From Calditrichota bacterium (GTDB lineage: Bacteria > Electryoneota > AABM5-125-24 > Hatepunaeales > Hatepunaeaceae): DNA of 47,028 bases. The position numbers and the translations under genes are program-made. Where the stretch lies: the NCBI GenBank assembly GCA_016867835.1, contig VGIQ01000008.1, positions 1 to 47,028 on the forward strand, written 5' to 3'. Positions 1 to 7,350 of the stretch are shown piece after piece (within the stretch, counting starts at the first letter, position 1; every line of letters begins with the position of its first letter). The notes under the pieces are model-generated. The model did not search any database. It was not told the origin of the DNA and saw only the letters and a list, made by a program, of their open reading frames with translations.

Positions 1-135
1 ACGCGTTGCCAGAAGGCATCTGACACTTCCCAAGATTCGATGCGAGGCATAAGACCCCCGTTTGAACACCTTGGGAAACAATATAAGGAACGATTGACGA
101 AAAGTCAATTATTTACGGATAAGCACTTAATCATC

Positions 136-163
136 ATTCTGTATTCTGCATTCTGCATTCTGC
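136..163. repeat. Heptanucleotide tandem repeat ATTCTGY x4
   Basis: Four head-to-tail 7-bp units (ATTCTGT once, ATTCTGC three times) lie in the leader upstream of the sensor gene that starts at 233. No convincing gene is seen in 1-232. A small TTGAC-GAAAA-GTCAA hairpin lies at about 94-108. Confidence 0.85.
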
Positions 164-232
164 GCTTCAATATAGGTCATCCTTCACCGATTTGCATACC
201 GGGCAGCGATTCCGTATTATGAGTCAGGTAAA

Positions 233-3184
233 ATGGCACTTGGCATCAACACTTTCGCAGCGACGCTGATGCTATTGGCATCGTTTGCGATTCCGGGGCT
301 GGCCGGTCAGTATCCGCTCTACACATATCCAGCGGGGAGTCTGCCTGGTCCCGGCGGCATCAATGCCGTTCATCAGGACCGGCAGGGGCTCATTTGGATT
401 GCCGGCGAGCGCGGTGTCGTTCAGTATGACGGGCGAAACTTCCGGTGTTATTCGGTTGCCGACGGACTCTGCGACAACTACGTCAACCGCTTTGTCGAAG
501 CCCCCGATGGATCGCTTTGGATCTGCACCTGGCGCGGTATCAGCCGCTACGATCCGCGCACCGGAATTGTCGCCCCCCTTCCCGACTGGACCGGCACCGG
601 CGTCCGCGACGTCGTCTTCGCCGGCGATATGATCATCGCGGCTACCGAAGGCGGCATCTTTATCCGCAAAGGCGAAGGATTATATCCCTTCATTTGGGCG
701 CTGCTGCTTCCCGGCGACCGCTCTTCCAACCTCTGCGTCGATCTTGAACGCGACACGGTGACCGGCATCATCTGGGCCGCCACGGAACTGAACGGCGTCC
801 TCGCCTTTCGCCCCGACGACCTCTATCGCCTGTTCGAACTGCGCGATCCGAAATTGCAGCGCGATTACGAGACTCTTCCCAACGACACCTTCCGCGTTCG
901 CCATCCGGACGTTCGCTTCGGCCCGTCGCATTTTCTCTATCAGTCGATAGATAGTTCGCTTATGGTCGATCCGGCCGGGCGGAGCGCTTCGTTTATCAAG
1001 CAACATCGCTACGATGTCGCGGGTCGAACCAGTGGGGAGTGGTTCCTGAACGGCATCGAACAAGACCTGGGAGGCGTCGTCTGGGCTTTTTCGCGGGTGG
1101 GAGGGCTCTTTCGCTGGAACGGCAAGACCTTTGAAGCGGCACCGGAACAGAACCGGTTGGCCGGGAATCCCGTCTATTTCTTTATCGACGACGAAGGTTG
1201 TCAATTCATCGGCGGGTCCGGACGGTTGGTAGCAATTGCTAACGACGACACCCTGACACTCGATAGAGAGTCCGGTCTTTCGGGCGGCGAAGTAGCCGCG
1301 GCGATGCACGACCAGCAAGGGACATTTTGGGTGTTGACCCGCACCGGGGTGGTGCAGAAATTGGTCACCCGTGCGTTTCAAATCTTCACCTCCGAACGAT
1401 ACCCCCTCCTTGCCGGAGCCGGTGCAGTGCTTGCGCTTGACGGCGGCCGCGCCCTCGTCGGTGGTGAAGGTGGATTAGCCGTCTTGAACGGGGATCGGGT
1501 TCAACCCTGGCCGGTTCAGCCGCCCGTCGGTGAAGGTGGTGTCCTGGGGATGACCCTCGATCAAAATGGCGAATTGATATTCGCGACCAAACTGGGCCTT
1601 TATCGTTCGCATAACGAGCGTCGGGATCTACTATTAGGTAAACTCGATCCAGCTTATCAGATTCCGGTCTTTGCCCGCGATTTAGAGGACCGCCTCTGGA
1701 TCAACGCCGGCTGGTTTTTCGGCTCGTGGGATGGAGTTGAACTTACGCCCGATACCGCTGTTGCGGCGCGCGCCTATTTCGCCAATTTTCTCTATGGCGG
1801 CCCGGACGGCAGTCTCCTTATAGGCAATTGGTTCTACTTCTATCGCTACCGGCCGCCGCTCCTTACCCGTTATGACCGAACCTGGATCGAGCGCATCGAC
1901 TTCACCGATTCGACCCGCGCGGTCGTCGGCTTGCGGCATCGCGAGTCGCCACCCTATATGACCGATCTGGTCGTTACCTGCGGCGAGCACTGGCGCGATT
2001 CAACCTACTTCCTCGGCACCTTCAGCGGCACACTTGTCAAGATCGTCGGAGATTCTGCCGAAACGCTTCCGACGCCGTCGCCGCCAGGCCGTTTCAATAA
2101 GTCAAAGAACGTTCGGGACCGCCTCTATTTCCTCGCCAGCGAAGGATTGTTTGTGGTGGACGGGGATACGGTCCGACCGGTTGAACTACACCTGTCGCGG
2201 CGGCTCTCGTTCAACGACTTGATCGCTGCTCCGGACGGAAGGTGGCTGCTGGCAACATCGGGAGGGCTGCTGGTGGCTGAAAGCCTCGATCCTGTCGGCA
2301 GCCGGGCGTCCGCAGCACCCCCGACCCTCTTTGACCGCAATTTCGGCCTGCCGGGCGATGAGGTCGTTGCCCTGCACGATCTTGGCGGGGAGCGCTTCCT
2401 AATTGTCCAGCGCGAGGGCGTGACGGTGCTCGACATGCGCGCCTTGCGGCTAGCCCGGGGTCATCCGCGTCCATTGGTGTTGACCGCAGTCGAAGCTGCC
2501 GGCACAAGGATTGATCTCGTTTGGAACCGGCCGGCTGCAAACTCCGGCGCCGGGACTCCCCGCAGTATCAGCCTTAAGCGCGGGCAACGTGACATCCGTA
2601 TCCGGTGGGCGCTCGGCGACTACACCGACGAACGGCAGAACACCTTTACGTGGCATCTCGAAGGCGCAACTCCCGGCTATGGCAAGTTGACCGGCGAGAC
2701 CGAAGCCGTCTTTCACCACCTGCCTCCCGGAGAACTGAAGTTCTACCTACGCGGTCGCGGCGCGCTCACTCCCTGGAGTGCCTACGATCCCCCGCTGATG
2801 ATCGTCATCCCGGCATACTTCTATGAGACCTGGTGGTTTTGGATTACCCTGATCGGGTCTGGCTTTGCCGCCGGGACGTTGGTCTTGCAGCGACGGCTGG
2901 CTCAGTTGCGCTGGATCAAGGTGCGGCTCGAAGCCCAGGTCGCCGAGACTGAGCGGGAACTTCACGAAGTTGAGGAGACAGTCGAGGTTCTTAGCGGGAT
3001 GATCCCGATCTGCGCCAATTGCAAAAAGGTGCGCGACGACCGGGGCTTCTGGCTGGGCGTCGAGCAATACATTGCCCGGCGCTCCGAGGCGCAGTTTTCG
3101 CATGCCATCTGCCCGGAGTGCACAAAGGCGCTCTACCCGGACTACTATAAGGAGGTCTATGGAAGGCAGAAGGTAGAGGGATGA
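233..3184 (+). CDS. Two-component-type propeller sensor protein without kinase
   Basis: A 983-residue protein with an N-terminal signal or anchor segment (residues 5-24). Next come many repeats of the 'GLIWIAGERGVVQYDG' kind typical of two-component-regulator propeller blades, then a Y_Y_Y-like beta domain (about 790-860). A transmembrane helix (about 868-888) and a short coiled coil (about 890-920) follow. In hybrid sensors of this architecture a HisKA/HATPase or a DNA-binding domain normally follows the membrane segment. Here there is instead a tail of about 60 residues with two CxxC pairs (C927/C930 and C960/C963), a zinc-knuckle-like segment also seen at the end of some PAS and receiver proteins. 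The periplasmic propellers probably bind a ligand; the output is unknown. The final codons lie inside a 7-bp tandem repeat. Confidence 0.8.
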   Translation: MALGINTFAATLMLLASFAIPGLAGQYPLYTYPAGSLPGPGGINAVHQDRQGLIWIAGERGVVQYDGRNFRCYSVADGLCDNYVNRFVEAPDGSLWICTWRGISRYDPRTGIVAPLPDWTGTGVRDVVFAGDMIIAATEGGIFIRKGEGLYPFIWALLLPGDRSSNLCVDLERDTVTGIIWAATELNGVLAFRPDDLYRLFELRDPKLQRDYETLPNDTFRVRHPDVRFGPSHFLYQSIDSSLMVDPAGRSASFIKQHRYDVAGRTSGEWFLNGIEQDLGGVVWAFSRVGGLFRWNGKTFEAAPEQNRLAGNPVYFFIDDEGCQFIGGSGRLVAIANDDTLTLDRESGLSGGEVAAAMHDQQGTFWVLTRTGVVQKLVTRAFQIFTSERYPLLAGAGAVLALDGGRALVGGEGGLAVLNGDRVQPWPVQPPVGEGGVLGMTLDQNGELIFATKLGLYRSHNERRDLLLGKLDPAYQIPVFARDLEDRLWINAGWFFGSWDGVELTPDTAVAARAYFANFLYGGPDGSLLIGNWFYFYRYRPPLLTRYDRTWIERIDFTDSTRAVVGLRHRESPPYMTDLVVTCGEHWRDSTYFLGTFSGTLVKIVGDSAETLPTPSPPGRFNKSKNVRDRLYFLASEGLFVVDGDTVRPVELHLSRRLSFNDLIAAPDGRWLLATSGGLLVAESLDPVGSRASAAPPTLFDRNFGLPGDEVVALHDLGGERFLIVQREGVTVLDMRALRLARGHPRPLVLTAVEAAGTRIDLVWNRPAANSGAGTPRSISLKRGQRDIRIRWALGDYTDERQNTFTWHLEGATPGYGKLTGETEAVFHHLPPGELKFYLRGRGALTPWSAYDPPLMIVIPAYFYETWWFWITLIGSGFAAGTLVLQRRLAQLRWIKVRLEAQVAETERELHEVEETVEVLSGMIPICANCKKVRDDRGFWLGVEQYIARRSEAQFSHAICPECTKALYPDYYKEVYGRQKVEG

Positions 3185-3196
3185 AGGCAGGGGAAG
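3162..3196. repeat. Degenerate heptamer repeat spanning the sensor stop codon
   Basis: Five 7-bp units of the form GARGGYA run from 3162 to 3196: GAAGGCA, GAAGGTA, GAGGGAT, GAAGGCA, GGGGAAG. The stop codon of the upstream gene (3182-3184) lies within them, so the last residues of that protein are encoded by repeat. Confidence 0.6.
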
Positions 3197-3217
3197 AAAT
3201 TGAAGGATGACTTAGTC

Positions 3218-3237
3218 ACGACGACGCAAGTCGTCGT
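3218..3237 (+). terminator. Hairpin after the sensor gene
   Basis: An 8-bp perfect stem (ACGACGAC/GTCGTCGT) with a GCAA tetraloop lies 33 bp after the stop. No U-run follows it, so it may be a transcript-stabilising hairpin rather than a true intrinsic terminator. Confidence 0.4.
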
Positions 3238-3239
3238 CA

Positions 3240-3313
3240 TTCCCGCACCAGCGGGAATCCAGTTTATTCCATTATAATCAATTACATGTTTGGATACCCG
3301 CGTAGGCGGGTAT
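3240..3313. repeat. CCCGC/GCGGG hairpin repeats, locus A
   Basis: Two hairpins: TTCCCGC-ACCA-GCGGGAA (3240-3257) and ATACCCGC-GTAG-GCGGGTAT (3294-3313). They belong to the same family as the hairpins at 6514-6574 and 24574-24593. Each has a 7-8 bp stem and a 4-nt loop and is flanked by GTCAT/GGAATCCAG-like sequence. This is a dispersed intergenic repeat. Confidence 0.7.
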
Positions 3314-3362
3314 GACGCGGACTTATGACATTCTGTATAGACTCGGCTCCTCAAGAGCGATC

Positions 3363-4256
3363 TTATTCCCGATTGCTCCCGACCTTAGTCTTCCACCGTC
3401 TATGGAGCCAGAGATACTGATCCGGGTGGCGGCGCACTTCCGCTTCAAGGCGAGCAGTGATCGCGGCCATTAGGGCATATTCGTCGGTCTCACGGTCTCC
3501 GGTGGAAGGCGGCAGGGAGAGGTTCTCAAAGTGTGCCTGGTAGCGTCGGCCCTTGCGCAGCGCAGCACCGAATACCACCGGAGCGCCGGTCTTGAGGTGA
3601 AAGAGCGCCGGGCCGCGCGGCGTCGAAGCGGGACGCCCAAAGAACGGAACGAAGACCCCGGCGTCGCCGGCGTCCTGATCGCATAACATTGCGACGACAC
3701 GGTTGCGCTTCAAGGCTGAAAGCACGCCTCGGACGGCCTCGCGGCGGGGGATGATCTCGACACCGGCCGTTCTGCGCATCCGGTCCATCCATTCCTCAAC
3801 CCGCCGGTTGGCTTGAGTCGTAACGACATAAGTGATCGGCAGACCCAGCAGCGACGCGCCGGCGCCGAGCCATTCCCAGTTCCCCAGATGTCCGGCTGCG
3901 AAGATCACTCCTTTCCCTTGTTTCAGAGCATCCTGCAGGACTTGGGCGGATGTCATATCGATGTAGCGATCGAGGCTCGCCCGGCTCAAGCGCGGAAGAC
4001 GCGCCATCTCTGCTCCCACCTCGAGGAAATGCCGCCAGACCTTACGATAGATGCGCACCGCCTCACGCTCCGGCATGTCGGGGAAGGCGTGAGTTAGATT
4101 ATCGAGCGCCACACCTTTGCGAATGTTCAGTATCTGCGAGCCTAAGAAAGCCACCGCTCCGGCCAGCCCGCGAGCCCATTCGAGCGGAAGCCAGCGCAGA
4201 ACGAAGGCAAAAGCCAGGAGCAGCGCTTCCTCTGTCCGTTCACGAAAGGGGGTCAT
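3363..4256 (-). CDS. Lysophospholipid (lipid A) acyltransferase, LpxL/HtrB family
   Basis: A 297-residue inner-membrane protein of the usual family length. It has an N-terminal hydrophobic segment (about 12-42) and the catalytic HxxxxE box at residues 123-128 (GHLGNWEW). A 'DQDAGDAGVFVPFFG' block and an 'STPRGPALF' block follow, both typical of the family. Members transfer a secondary acyl chain from acyl-ACP to a lipid A precursor on the cytoplasmic face. Its presence argues for a lipopolysaccharide-bearing outer membrane. It reads away from the methyltransferase upstream and is separated from it by a repeat-rich spacer, so it is probably transcribed on its own. The exact acyl position cannot be told from sequence. 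Confidence 0.85.
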   Translation of the reverse strand: MTPFRERTEEALLLAFAFVLRWLPLEWARGLAGAVAFLGSQILNIRKGVALDNLTHAFPDMPEREAVRIYRKVWRHFLEVGAEMARLPRLSRASLDRYIDMTSAQVLQDALKQGKGVIFAAGHLGNWEWLGAGASLLGLPITYVVTTQANRRVEEWMDRMRRTAGVEIIPRREAVRGVLSALKRNRVVAMLCDQDAGDAGVFVPFFGRPASTPRGPALFHLKTGAPVVFGAALRKGRRYQAHFENLSLPPSTGDRETDEYALMAAITARLEAEVRRHPDQYLWLHRRWKTKVGSNRE

Positions 4257-4447
4257 CGAATGCTAATACTAATGAAAATGACAATTATTAATGGGTGCAG
4301 ATAATTGTGGTATTCTCCATTAGGGCAGGCATTCCTGCCTGCCCTAATGGACGGACAAGAATGTCCGTCCTACTGATGCTACTATTTGATGCCCCGATTA
4401 ATAATATTAGCATCAGCATCAGCATCAGCATTTGCATTGGCATTAGT
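4257..4447. repeat. Modular intergenic element, copy 1 (hairpins plus AGCATC repeats)
   Basis: This stretch contains an 'attattaatgggtgcagata' segment (about 4284-4303) and a 10-bp hairpin AGGGCAGGCA-TTCC-TGCCTGCCCT (4322-4345). Next comes a 9-bp hairpin GGACGGACA-AGAA-TGTCCGTCC (4349-4370). Last is a 6-bp-period tandem repeat of AGCATC-like units (4409-4445) that runs up to the 3' end of the methyltransferase gene. The same parts occur at 35538-35708. The hairpins could terminate the methyltransferase transcript. Confidence 0.7.
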
Positions 4448-5797
4448 TTACGGCGTGCAGGTAAAGAGGTATTCCTGCGTTGGCATCCTCTCGGCCTGCC
4501 CTAACTTGGAGTGAACCGAATCGAGAGCCAGTAGCGCGATCTTCTTCGCCGGATAGTAGTTGCGGAGGATTTCCCGGAAGGCGTCGGCGTGGGGAATAAT
4601 TCCGTTGTGGGAATAGGAGATCACGAGCAGCGTTCCGGCTTCGCGGGCAACTTCGCAGATTTGGCCGACGGCGGCGGCAACCTTGGCCTTGCGAGCGAAC
4701 GGCGATTGATGCCGGTCCTTGCGGTAACGGCCGTCGTGCTCGGTCTCGGGGTAGTCGTAGAGGGTGAGGGTCTCGAGCAGATGATAGAACCGGCTGTAGT
4801 GCCCTTGCGAATAGGGCGGGTCAAGGTAGATGATGCGCGCTTTGCGGATATACTCGTGAACCTCGCTCATGAAAGCGGCGTAGTCTTCGGTCATCACCAC
4901 GTGCGGGCCGAACGGCGACTGCCGGGCGGCCAAGGTTTCTTCGAAGTGGGCAATGCGGTTGAAGAAGATGTCGAGAGCGGGCAGACGGCGCTGGGTTACC
5001 AGCCAGTCCCGGCTCTTCTCGGTTACCCGGGGAATCGCCGCCCAATGTCCCGGCGACGGATTGATCCGGTTGACGACCGCTATCAGCGCCGACATCAAGA
5101 GGCAGCGTTCCAGGAGCGGCTCGCCGCCAGCCTCAGGATGTTCGGGGAGCCATTCGTCGGAAACCTTGTCGATAGCATAGCGGAGCGAGTCGATCTCGAG
5201 TGCCTGCCTAAGACCGACGTAGGAATTGGCGTAGTAGAGCGAGAAGAGGCTGTAAGGCTCCAACTTGTGCAGCGTTCGGTAGGCGTTGATGCGCTGCTGG
5301 GCGAAGAGCAGGGTCAGATCCTCAGGCCAGTCCGAGGCCACCGCCGGACGTCCAACATAGGGGAACGATTCGCAAAAGTCGCAATACTGCTCCCAGCGCG
5401 GCAGCCGCGTTGGGTCTTCGGTGAGAAAGAGCCGTTCCATGCGCAGGGGCGTCTCGAAGAGGCCTTCGAGGTGCCGCATATTAGCGGCGAAGTATCTCCG
5501 GAAGGCGTTGCGAATCTCGCCGTCGAAACGGATTTCCGGATTGTAATTGAGCAGCGTCTGGCCGATCACCATCGAATAGCGCTGGATGTCGTTGGCGACT
5601 ATTAGGCAGCGGTCTTTCATCGCATAGCCGATAGTGTGGGTGCCGGCCATCAGGTCGATGATGATGTCGCCGGGGGACGTAAGGCGCACCAGTTCGCCGG
5701 TTACAAAGTCGAGAATCGCCTTCTTCGACCCCATATATTTCGTAACCAGCAGGGATGCGGTGTTGCGACGGGCAGATGTGGAGGACGACCGGGGCAT
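4448..5797 (-). CDS. D12-class N6-adenine DNA methyltransferase
   Basis: A 449-residue Dam-like methyltransferase. The N-terminal 'KYMGSKKAIL' (residues 20-29) corresponds to the family's KWxGGK-type opening. 'IIIDLMAGTHTIGYAM' (45-60) is the AdoMet-binding motif I. D326-P-P-Y329, followed by 'SQGHYSRFYHLLETL', is catalytic motif IV. The order of motifs (AdoMet first, DPPY late) fits the D12/alpha class. It is longer than Dam (about 280 residues), and the central 200 residues may hold the target-recognition region. No cognate restriction gene is adjacent, so it could be an orphan methylase or a DNA-modification gene of foreign origin. A candidate promoter lies at 5875-5904. Confidence 0.8.
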   Translation of the reverse strand: MPRSSSTSARRNTASLLVTKYMGSKKAILDFVTGELVRLTSPGDIIIDLMAGTHTIGYAMKDRCLIVANDIQRYSMVIGQTLLNYNPEIRFDGEIRNAFRRYFAANMRHLEGLFETPLRMERLFLTEDPTRLPRWEQYCDFCESFPYVGRPAVASDWPEDLTLLFAQQRINAYRTLHKLEPYSLFSLYYANSYVGLRQALEIDSLRYAIDKVSDEWLPEHPEAGGEPLLERCLLMSALIAVVNRINPSPGHWAAIPRVTEKSRDWLVTQRRLPALDIFFNRIAHFEETLAARQSPFGPHVVMTEDYAAFMSEVHEYIRKARIIYLDPPYSQGHYSRFYHLLETLTLYDYPETEHDGRYRKDRHQSPFARKAKVAAAVGQICEVAREAGTLLVISYSHNGIIPHADAFREILRNYYPAKKIALLALDSVHSKLGQAERMPTQEYLFTCTP

Positions 5798-5874
5798 AAG
5801 ATTACCGGACTTGGTGAGCCTGAGGAGGCGCGGTTACAGCGGATCCGGCTATCGGATCCGATCCTTGGGCACTC

Positions 5875-5904
5875 AATATAGCGGATCGGCGGCCGTGAAA
5901 TCAA
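5875..5904 (-). promoter_or_regulatory. Sigma70-type promoter for the D12 methyltransferase
   Basis: On the minus strand TTGATT (5904-5899), an 18-nt spacer and TATATT (5880-5875) lie about 80 bp upstream of the start codon. The same -10 hexamer appears at other promoters in the window. Confidence 0.5.
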
Positions 5905-5965
5905 GCGTTGCCGCAACCGACTACAGCCCGAGCAGGTGAAGACCCCGGCAAAAGCCCGAACCCGA

Positions 5966-5994
5966 TTGCAGAACGGCGTCGAATCGCGTAATAT
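5966..5994 (+). promoter_or_regulatory. Possible promoter for rnhA
   Basis: TTGCAG (5966-5971), a 17-nt spacer and TAATAT (5989-5994). The -10 box overlaps the best ATG of rnhA at 5993. If both are real, translation would have to begin downstream, for example at a near-leaderless TTG at 5999 or 6002. The conflict keeps confidence low. Confidence 0.3.
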
Positions 5995-6466
5995 GATTTT
6001 GTTGAATGACGGTCCAAACCACCCATCGGGACGCCCGCCAACGGTCGTAACGATTTACACCGATGGCGCCTGCAGCGGCAATCCGGGACCGGGCGGATGG
6101 GCGGCGATTCTGCTCTCCGGCGTCCATCGCAAGGAGATTACAGGTTACGAAGCCTCGACGACCAACAACCGGATGGAGTTGACCGCTGCGATCCGGGCGC
6201 TCGAAGCCTTGAAGCGTTCCTCAGTCGTTGAGGTCTATTCCGACTCCTCCTATTTGGTGCGGGGGATGACCGAGTGGCTGCCGGGATGGATCAGGAAGCA
6301 GTGGCGGCTATCGACCGGCGGGGCGGTCGAAAACCGGGACCTTTGGGAACGACTGCAAACACTTGCCGCGAAGCACCGGATCGAGTGGCACTGGGTGCGT
6401 GGGCATGCAGCCGATCCGCTCAACCGCGAGGTTGACCGCCTGGCGCGAACGGCGATTCCGAAATAA
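5993..6466 (+). CDS. rnhA: Ribonuclease HI
   Basis: A 157-residue protein of normal RNase HI length that cuts the RNA strand of RNA:DNA hybrids in the cytoplasm. The Mg-binding carboxylates are all present. These are the Asp of 'YTDGACSGNPGPGGW' (residue 24), the Glu of 'NNRMELTAAI', the Asp of 'VYSDSSYLV' and the Asp of 'NREVDRLAR'. The histidine of 'VRGHA' is also there. I chose the ATG at 5993 over an upstream ATG at 5936, because residues before about 17 are not part of the fold and the upstream extension is Arg-rich and poorly conserved in character. It is divergent from the methyltransferase gene. The 3' flank carries CAAG-rich direct repeats. Confidence 0.93.
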   Translation: MILLNDGPNHPSGRPPTVVTIYTDGACSGNPGPGGWAAILLSGVHRKEITGYEASTTNNRMELTAAIRALEALKRSSVVEVYSDSSYLVRGMTEWLPGWIRKQWRLSTGGAVENRDLWERLQTLAAKHRIEWHWVRGHAADPLNREVDRLARTAIPK

Positions 6467-6946
6467 CAAGCAAGCAAGTATCAAGTTGGAAAGTGTGCGT
6501 AACAAGGGTGTCGTTCCCGCGTAGGCGGGAATCCAGTCAAGTCAATCTCGCCTGGATGCCCGCCTTCGCGGGCAAGACGATCTAAGTTTATTACGCCTAT
6601 TTTCTCAAGCAGATACAAGGGGTCGATCATGTCGGCTTCTGAATTCTTCAGTTACATAAGTGACAGCCGACCCCGTGTTGACTTATGGCCCGGTTGTTGC
6701 CGTATTACATAGAAAATCGAATTCACCATCCGCTTCCCGTCATAAGGGCAGTCATACTGTCATTATGACAGATGCTATTGGCTAAATGGTGACCAATTAT
6801 CAACGGTGGTAATTTACAGTTGCTCGCGTAGGGGCGATTTCCAATTCTCCCAACGGATGTCGGATTGGAATCCGACCCTACGCGAACACCCGCTCTCGGA
6901 AAGGGCAACTGTGAACTGCCCCCCGTAAAACCACCAACGGAGTTCC
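6467..6946. repeat. Gene-free 480-bp region with hairpin repeats (locus B) and inverted repeats
   Basis: No gene is seen. The region holds short CAAG-rich direct repeats (6468-6485), hairpin TTCCCGC-GTAG-GCGGGAA (6514-6531) and hairpin TGCCCGC-CTTC-GCGGGCA (6557-6574). A 26-nt segment at 6589-6614 recurs with one mismatch at 24607-24632. A larger nested inverted repeat lies at 6825-6884: outer arms CGCGTAGGG/CCCTACGCG, inner arms GTCGGATT/AATCCGAC. The last lies about 60 bp upstream of the thioredoxin start and could sit in its leader. Confidence 0.7.
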
Positions 6947-7270
6947 ATGTCTCGTGAGATTACCCTGAGCGACGCCGATTTCGACACCACGATCGATGCT
7001 GCTCAACTGCCCGTTCTGGTCGATTTCTGGGCCCCTTGGTGCGGCCCCTGCCGGTTCATTGCGCCGATCCTCGAACAGATCGCGGATGAGAAAGCCGACC
7101 AACTGAAGATCGGCAAACTGAACGTCGATGACAATCCCCAGGTTGCCATGCGCTACGGCATCCAGGGCATCCCGACGATGATCCTGTTCAAAGGCGGGAA
7201 GCCGGTCGAGCGGATCGTCGGAGCGCTGCCGAAGGAGCATCTGATGCGCGCCCTTGCTCCGCACCTGTAA
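6947..7270 (+). CDS. trxA: Thioredoxin
   Basis: A 107-residue cytoplasmic protein-disulfide reductase of standard length. The active site 'WAPWCGPC' places the redox cysteines at residues 32 and 35. 'DFW' precedes it, and the cis-proline loop 'GIQGIPTMILFKGG' follows at about residues 70-84. There is no signal peptide, so it acts in the cytoplasm, recycled by a thioredoxin reductase that is not in the window. A Shine-Dalgarno-like CGGAG sits 6 nt before the ATG. It appears monocistronic. Confidence 0.96.
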   Translation: MSREITLSDADFDTTIDAAQLPVLVDFWAPWCGPCRFIAPILEQIADEKADQLKIGKLNVDDNPQVAMRYGIQGIPTMILFKGGKPVERIVGALPKEHLMRALAPHL

Positions 7271-7350
7271 GGATTAGTGTAACGCCGGCGTCCGGGAGGG
7301 ATTCGACAGCCGAACGAAGTAAGTAATCACCTCACCACTGGAGGCAACCG

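Noticed and set aside
4589-5605. A 338-codon open frame antisense to the D12 methyltransferase
   Set aside because: The methyltransferase has AdoMet and DPPY motifs; the antisense frame has none.
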